DNA from: Undibacterium sp. 5I1
GTDB lineage: Bacteria; Pseudomonadota; Gammaproteobacteria; Burkholderiales; Burkholderiaceae_D
Length of the DNA: 64,000 nucleotides
Direction: 5' to 3'
Assembly: GCF_034314085.1 (NCBI RefSeq)
Contig: NZ_JAVIWI010000001.1
Location: 2,666,001-2,730,000 of the forward strand
The notes below the pieces were generated by a model that saw only the letters and a list, made by a program, of their open reading frames with translations, searched no databases and was not told the origin of the DNA. This document shows positions 63,112 to 64,000 of the stretch, one piece after another (position 1 is the first letter of the stretch; every line of letters begins with the position of its first letter). Made by a program: the position numbers and the translations under genes.

Positions 63112-64000
63112 GCCAAAATGATGCGCTATTAGACACAGCTGAGGGCGCAACTACTATAAGCGCAAATAAAGGCGTAAAAACCCGGCGCACCTTCCTCAAG
63201 GCGGGGAGCACACTACTCATTTCCATCGCCGTCCCCAGCCTTATCCCGAATATTGCTCAGGCAGCCCAAATTTTGGCAGTACGCGTCTGGCCTGCTGACG
63301 ACTATACCCGCGTCACGCTGGAAAATGACAGCGACTTAAAGACCAGCCATTTCATCGTCAAAAATCCAGAGCGTCTGGTCGTAGATATTGAAGGGATAGA
63401 ACTCAACCCTACCCTCAAAGAGTTAGTCGCAAAAATTCAATCTAACGACCCCTACATCAAACAAGTACGGGTAGGACAAAATCGCCCTAATGTCGTCAGG
63501 CTGGTGTTTGATCTGAAAGAAGAAGTCAATCCACAAGTATTTACGTTACAGCCCGTCGGCAATTACAAACATCGCTTAGTGTTTGATCTGTACCCATCCA
63601 ACCCACCCGATCCTATCGCGGTAATGATAGAAAAAGGCAACTGGAACACTGAACTACCAAAAGATCTGACGCCATCTAAACCCGAAAGTCCGGGATTGAA
63701 ACCTGAAATCAAGCCCGAACTAAAGTTTGGGAATAAACAAGAAAATAAAACTGATCCGGCAAACTCCGAAACAAATAAAGTACCAGAAAAAAATTCAGGT
63801 CTAACCCGTATGATCACGATCGCAATTGATCCGGGTCATGGTGGCGAGGACCCCGGTGCGATCGGGCGTGGCGGCAGTCGGGAAAAAGATGTCGTACTGT
63901 CGATTGCCAAGCGTTTAAAAGCAAAAATTGAGCAACAACCCAATATGCGCGTGATGCTGACACGCGATGCGGATTTTTTTGTGCCACTGAATATGCGGGT
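63075..64000 (+). CDS. amiC: N-acetylmuramoyl-L-alanine amidase, AmiC type (partial)
   Basis: 308 codons are present before the window ends; the start at 63075 has AAAGG just ahead. A Tat signal (KTRRTFLKAGS, arginines near residues 37-38) is followed by an AMIN domain (about 65-170; YTRVTLENDSDLKTSHFIV, NPERLVVDIEG) that binds the septal ring, a linker rich in Lys/Pro/Glu, and the start of an Amidase_3 domain (IAIDPGHGGEDPGAIG, with the first zinc histidine and glutamate). It splits septal peptidoglycan during division. It was not closed within the window. Confidence 0.92.
   Translation, partial: MFSKIEFRSQSVSQNDALLDTAEGATTISANKGVKTRRTFLKAGSTLLISIAVPSLIPNIAQAAQILAVRVWPADDYTRVTLENDSDLKTSHFIVKNPERLVVDIEGIELNPTLKELVAKIQSNDPYIKQVRVGQNRPNVVRLVFDLKEEVNPQVFTLQPVGNYKHRLVFDLYPSNPPDPIAVMIEKGNWNTELPKDLTPSKPESPGLKPEIKPELKFGNKQENKTDPANSETNKVPEKNSGLTRMITIAIDPGHGGEDPGAIGRGGSREKDVVLSIAKRLKAKIEQQPNMRVMLTRDADFFVPLNMR

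Overview
The window reads as housekeeping chromosome of a betaproteobacterium of the order Burkholderiales, most likely Oxalobacteraceae and perhaps close to Undibacterium. This is inferred from protein style and gene order (rpsU-yqeY-dnaG-rpoD, a lysine/alanine-rich RpoD extension, tonB-exbB-exbD-exbD, TonB receptors with a VEITGS-type TonB box, nrtABD-nirBD-nasA); no database was searched. There is no rRNA operon, prophage, CRISPR array or transposase. About 50 genes fill the window, and gene ends at both borders are cut (rng on the left, an AmiC-type amidase on the right).

Layout. 1-9.7 kb: end of rng, an acyltransferase, and lipopolysaccharide genes (waaF, msbA, waaL) with dnaE. 9.8-13.9 kb: trhO and a tonB-exbB-exbD-exbD energy-transduction operon. 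14.3-22.7 kb: a TonB receptor plus secreted cyanophycinase, an RpiR-type regulator, an M14-family amidohydrolase and a YfcC-type transporter, which together look like a cyanophycin (arginine/aspartate polymer) scavenging locus. 23-26.5 kb: flavodoxin-like protein, pirin, LysR regulator, gluQ. 26.5-34 kb: rhlE, a CAU tRNA, rpoD, dnaG, yqeY, rpsU. 34.3-38.5 kb: BaiN/HI0933-type flavoprotein and a second TonB receptor. 38.9-50 kb: nitrate assimilation (ybiB, nasA, nirD, nirB, nrtD, nrtB, nrtA, nasT). 50-54.7 kb: tsaD, a Cache protein, plsY, ybaK, xerD, ogt. 55-61 kb: a TRAP dicarboxylate transporter (dctPQM) with its DctB/DctR-type two-component system. 61-64 kb: queG, tsaE, amidase.

The strongest non-coding signals are: (1) a family of seven 72-88 bp intergenic palindromic repeats ending in TATACTCCCC/GGGGAGTATA around a GTCCA...TGGAC hairpin, in two tail types; (2) a complete nitrate-operon control leader, with a sigma-54 promoter, two hairpins each with an A1/G4 hexaloop as bound by ANTAR proteins, and a terminator in front of nrtA, next to the gene for the ANTAR protein itself; (3) two 10-bp-periodic tandem arrays in front of uptake genes (TonB receptor at 36.2 kb, dct divergent promoter at 58.3 kb); (4) three larger nested inverted-repeat elements; (5) a tRNA placed 10 nt in front of the rhlE start codon.

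Working together: the TonB/Exb system would energise both TonB receptors; secreted cyanophycinase would release dipeptides outside the inner membrane for the RpiR-controlled M14/YfcC genes; nitrate would be imported by NrtABD, reduced by NasA and NirBD, and the operon read through only when NasT binds the leader.
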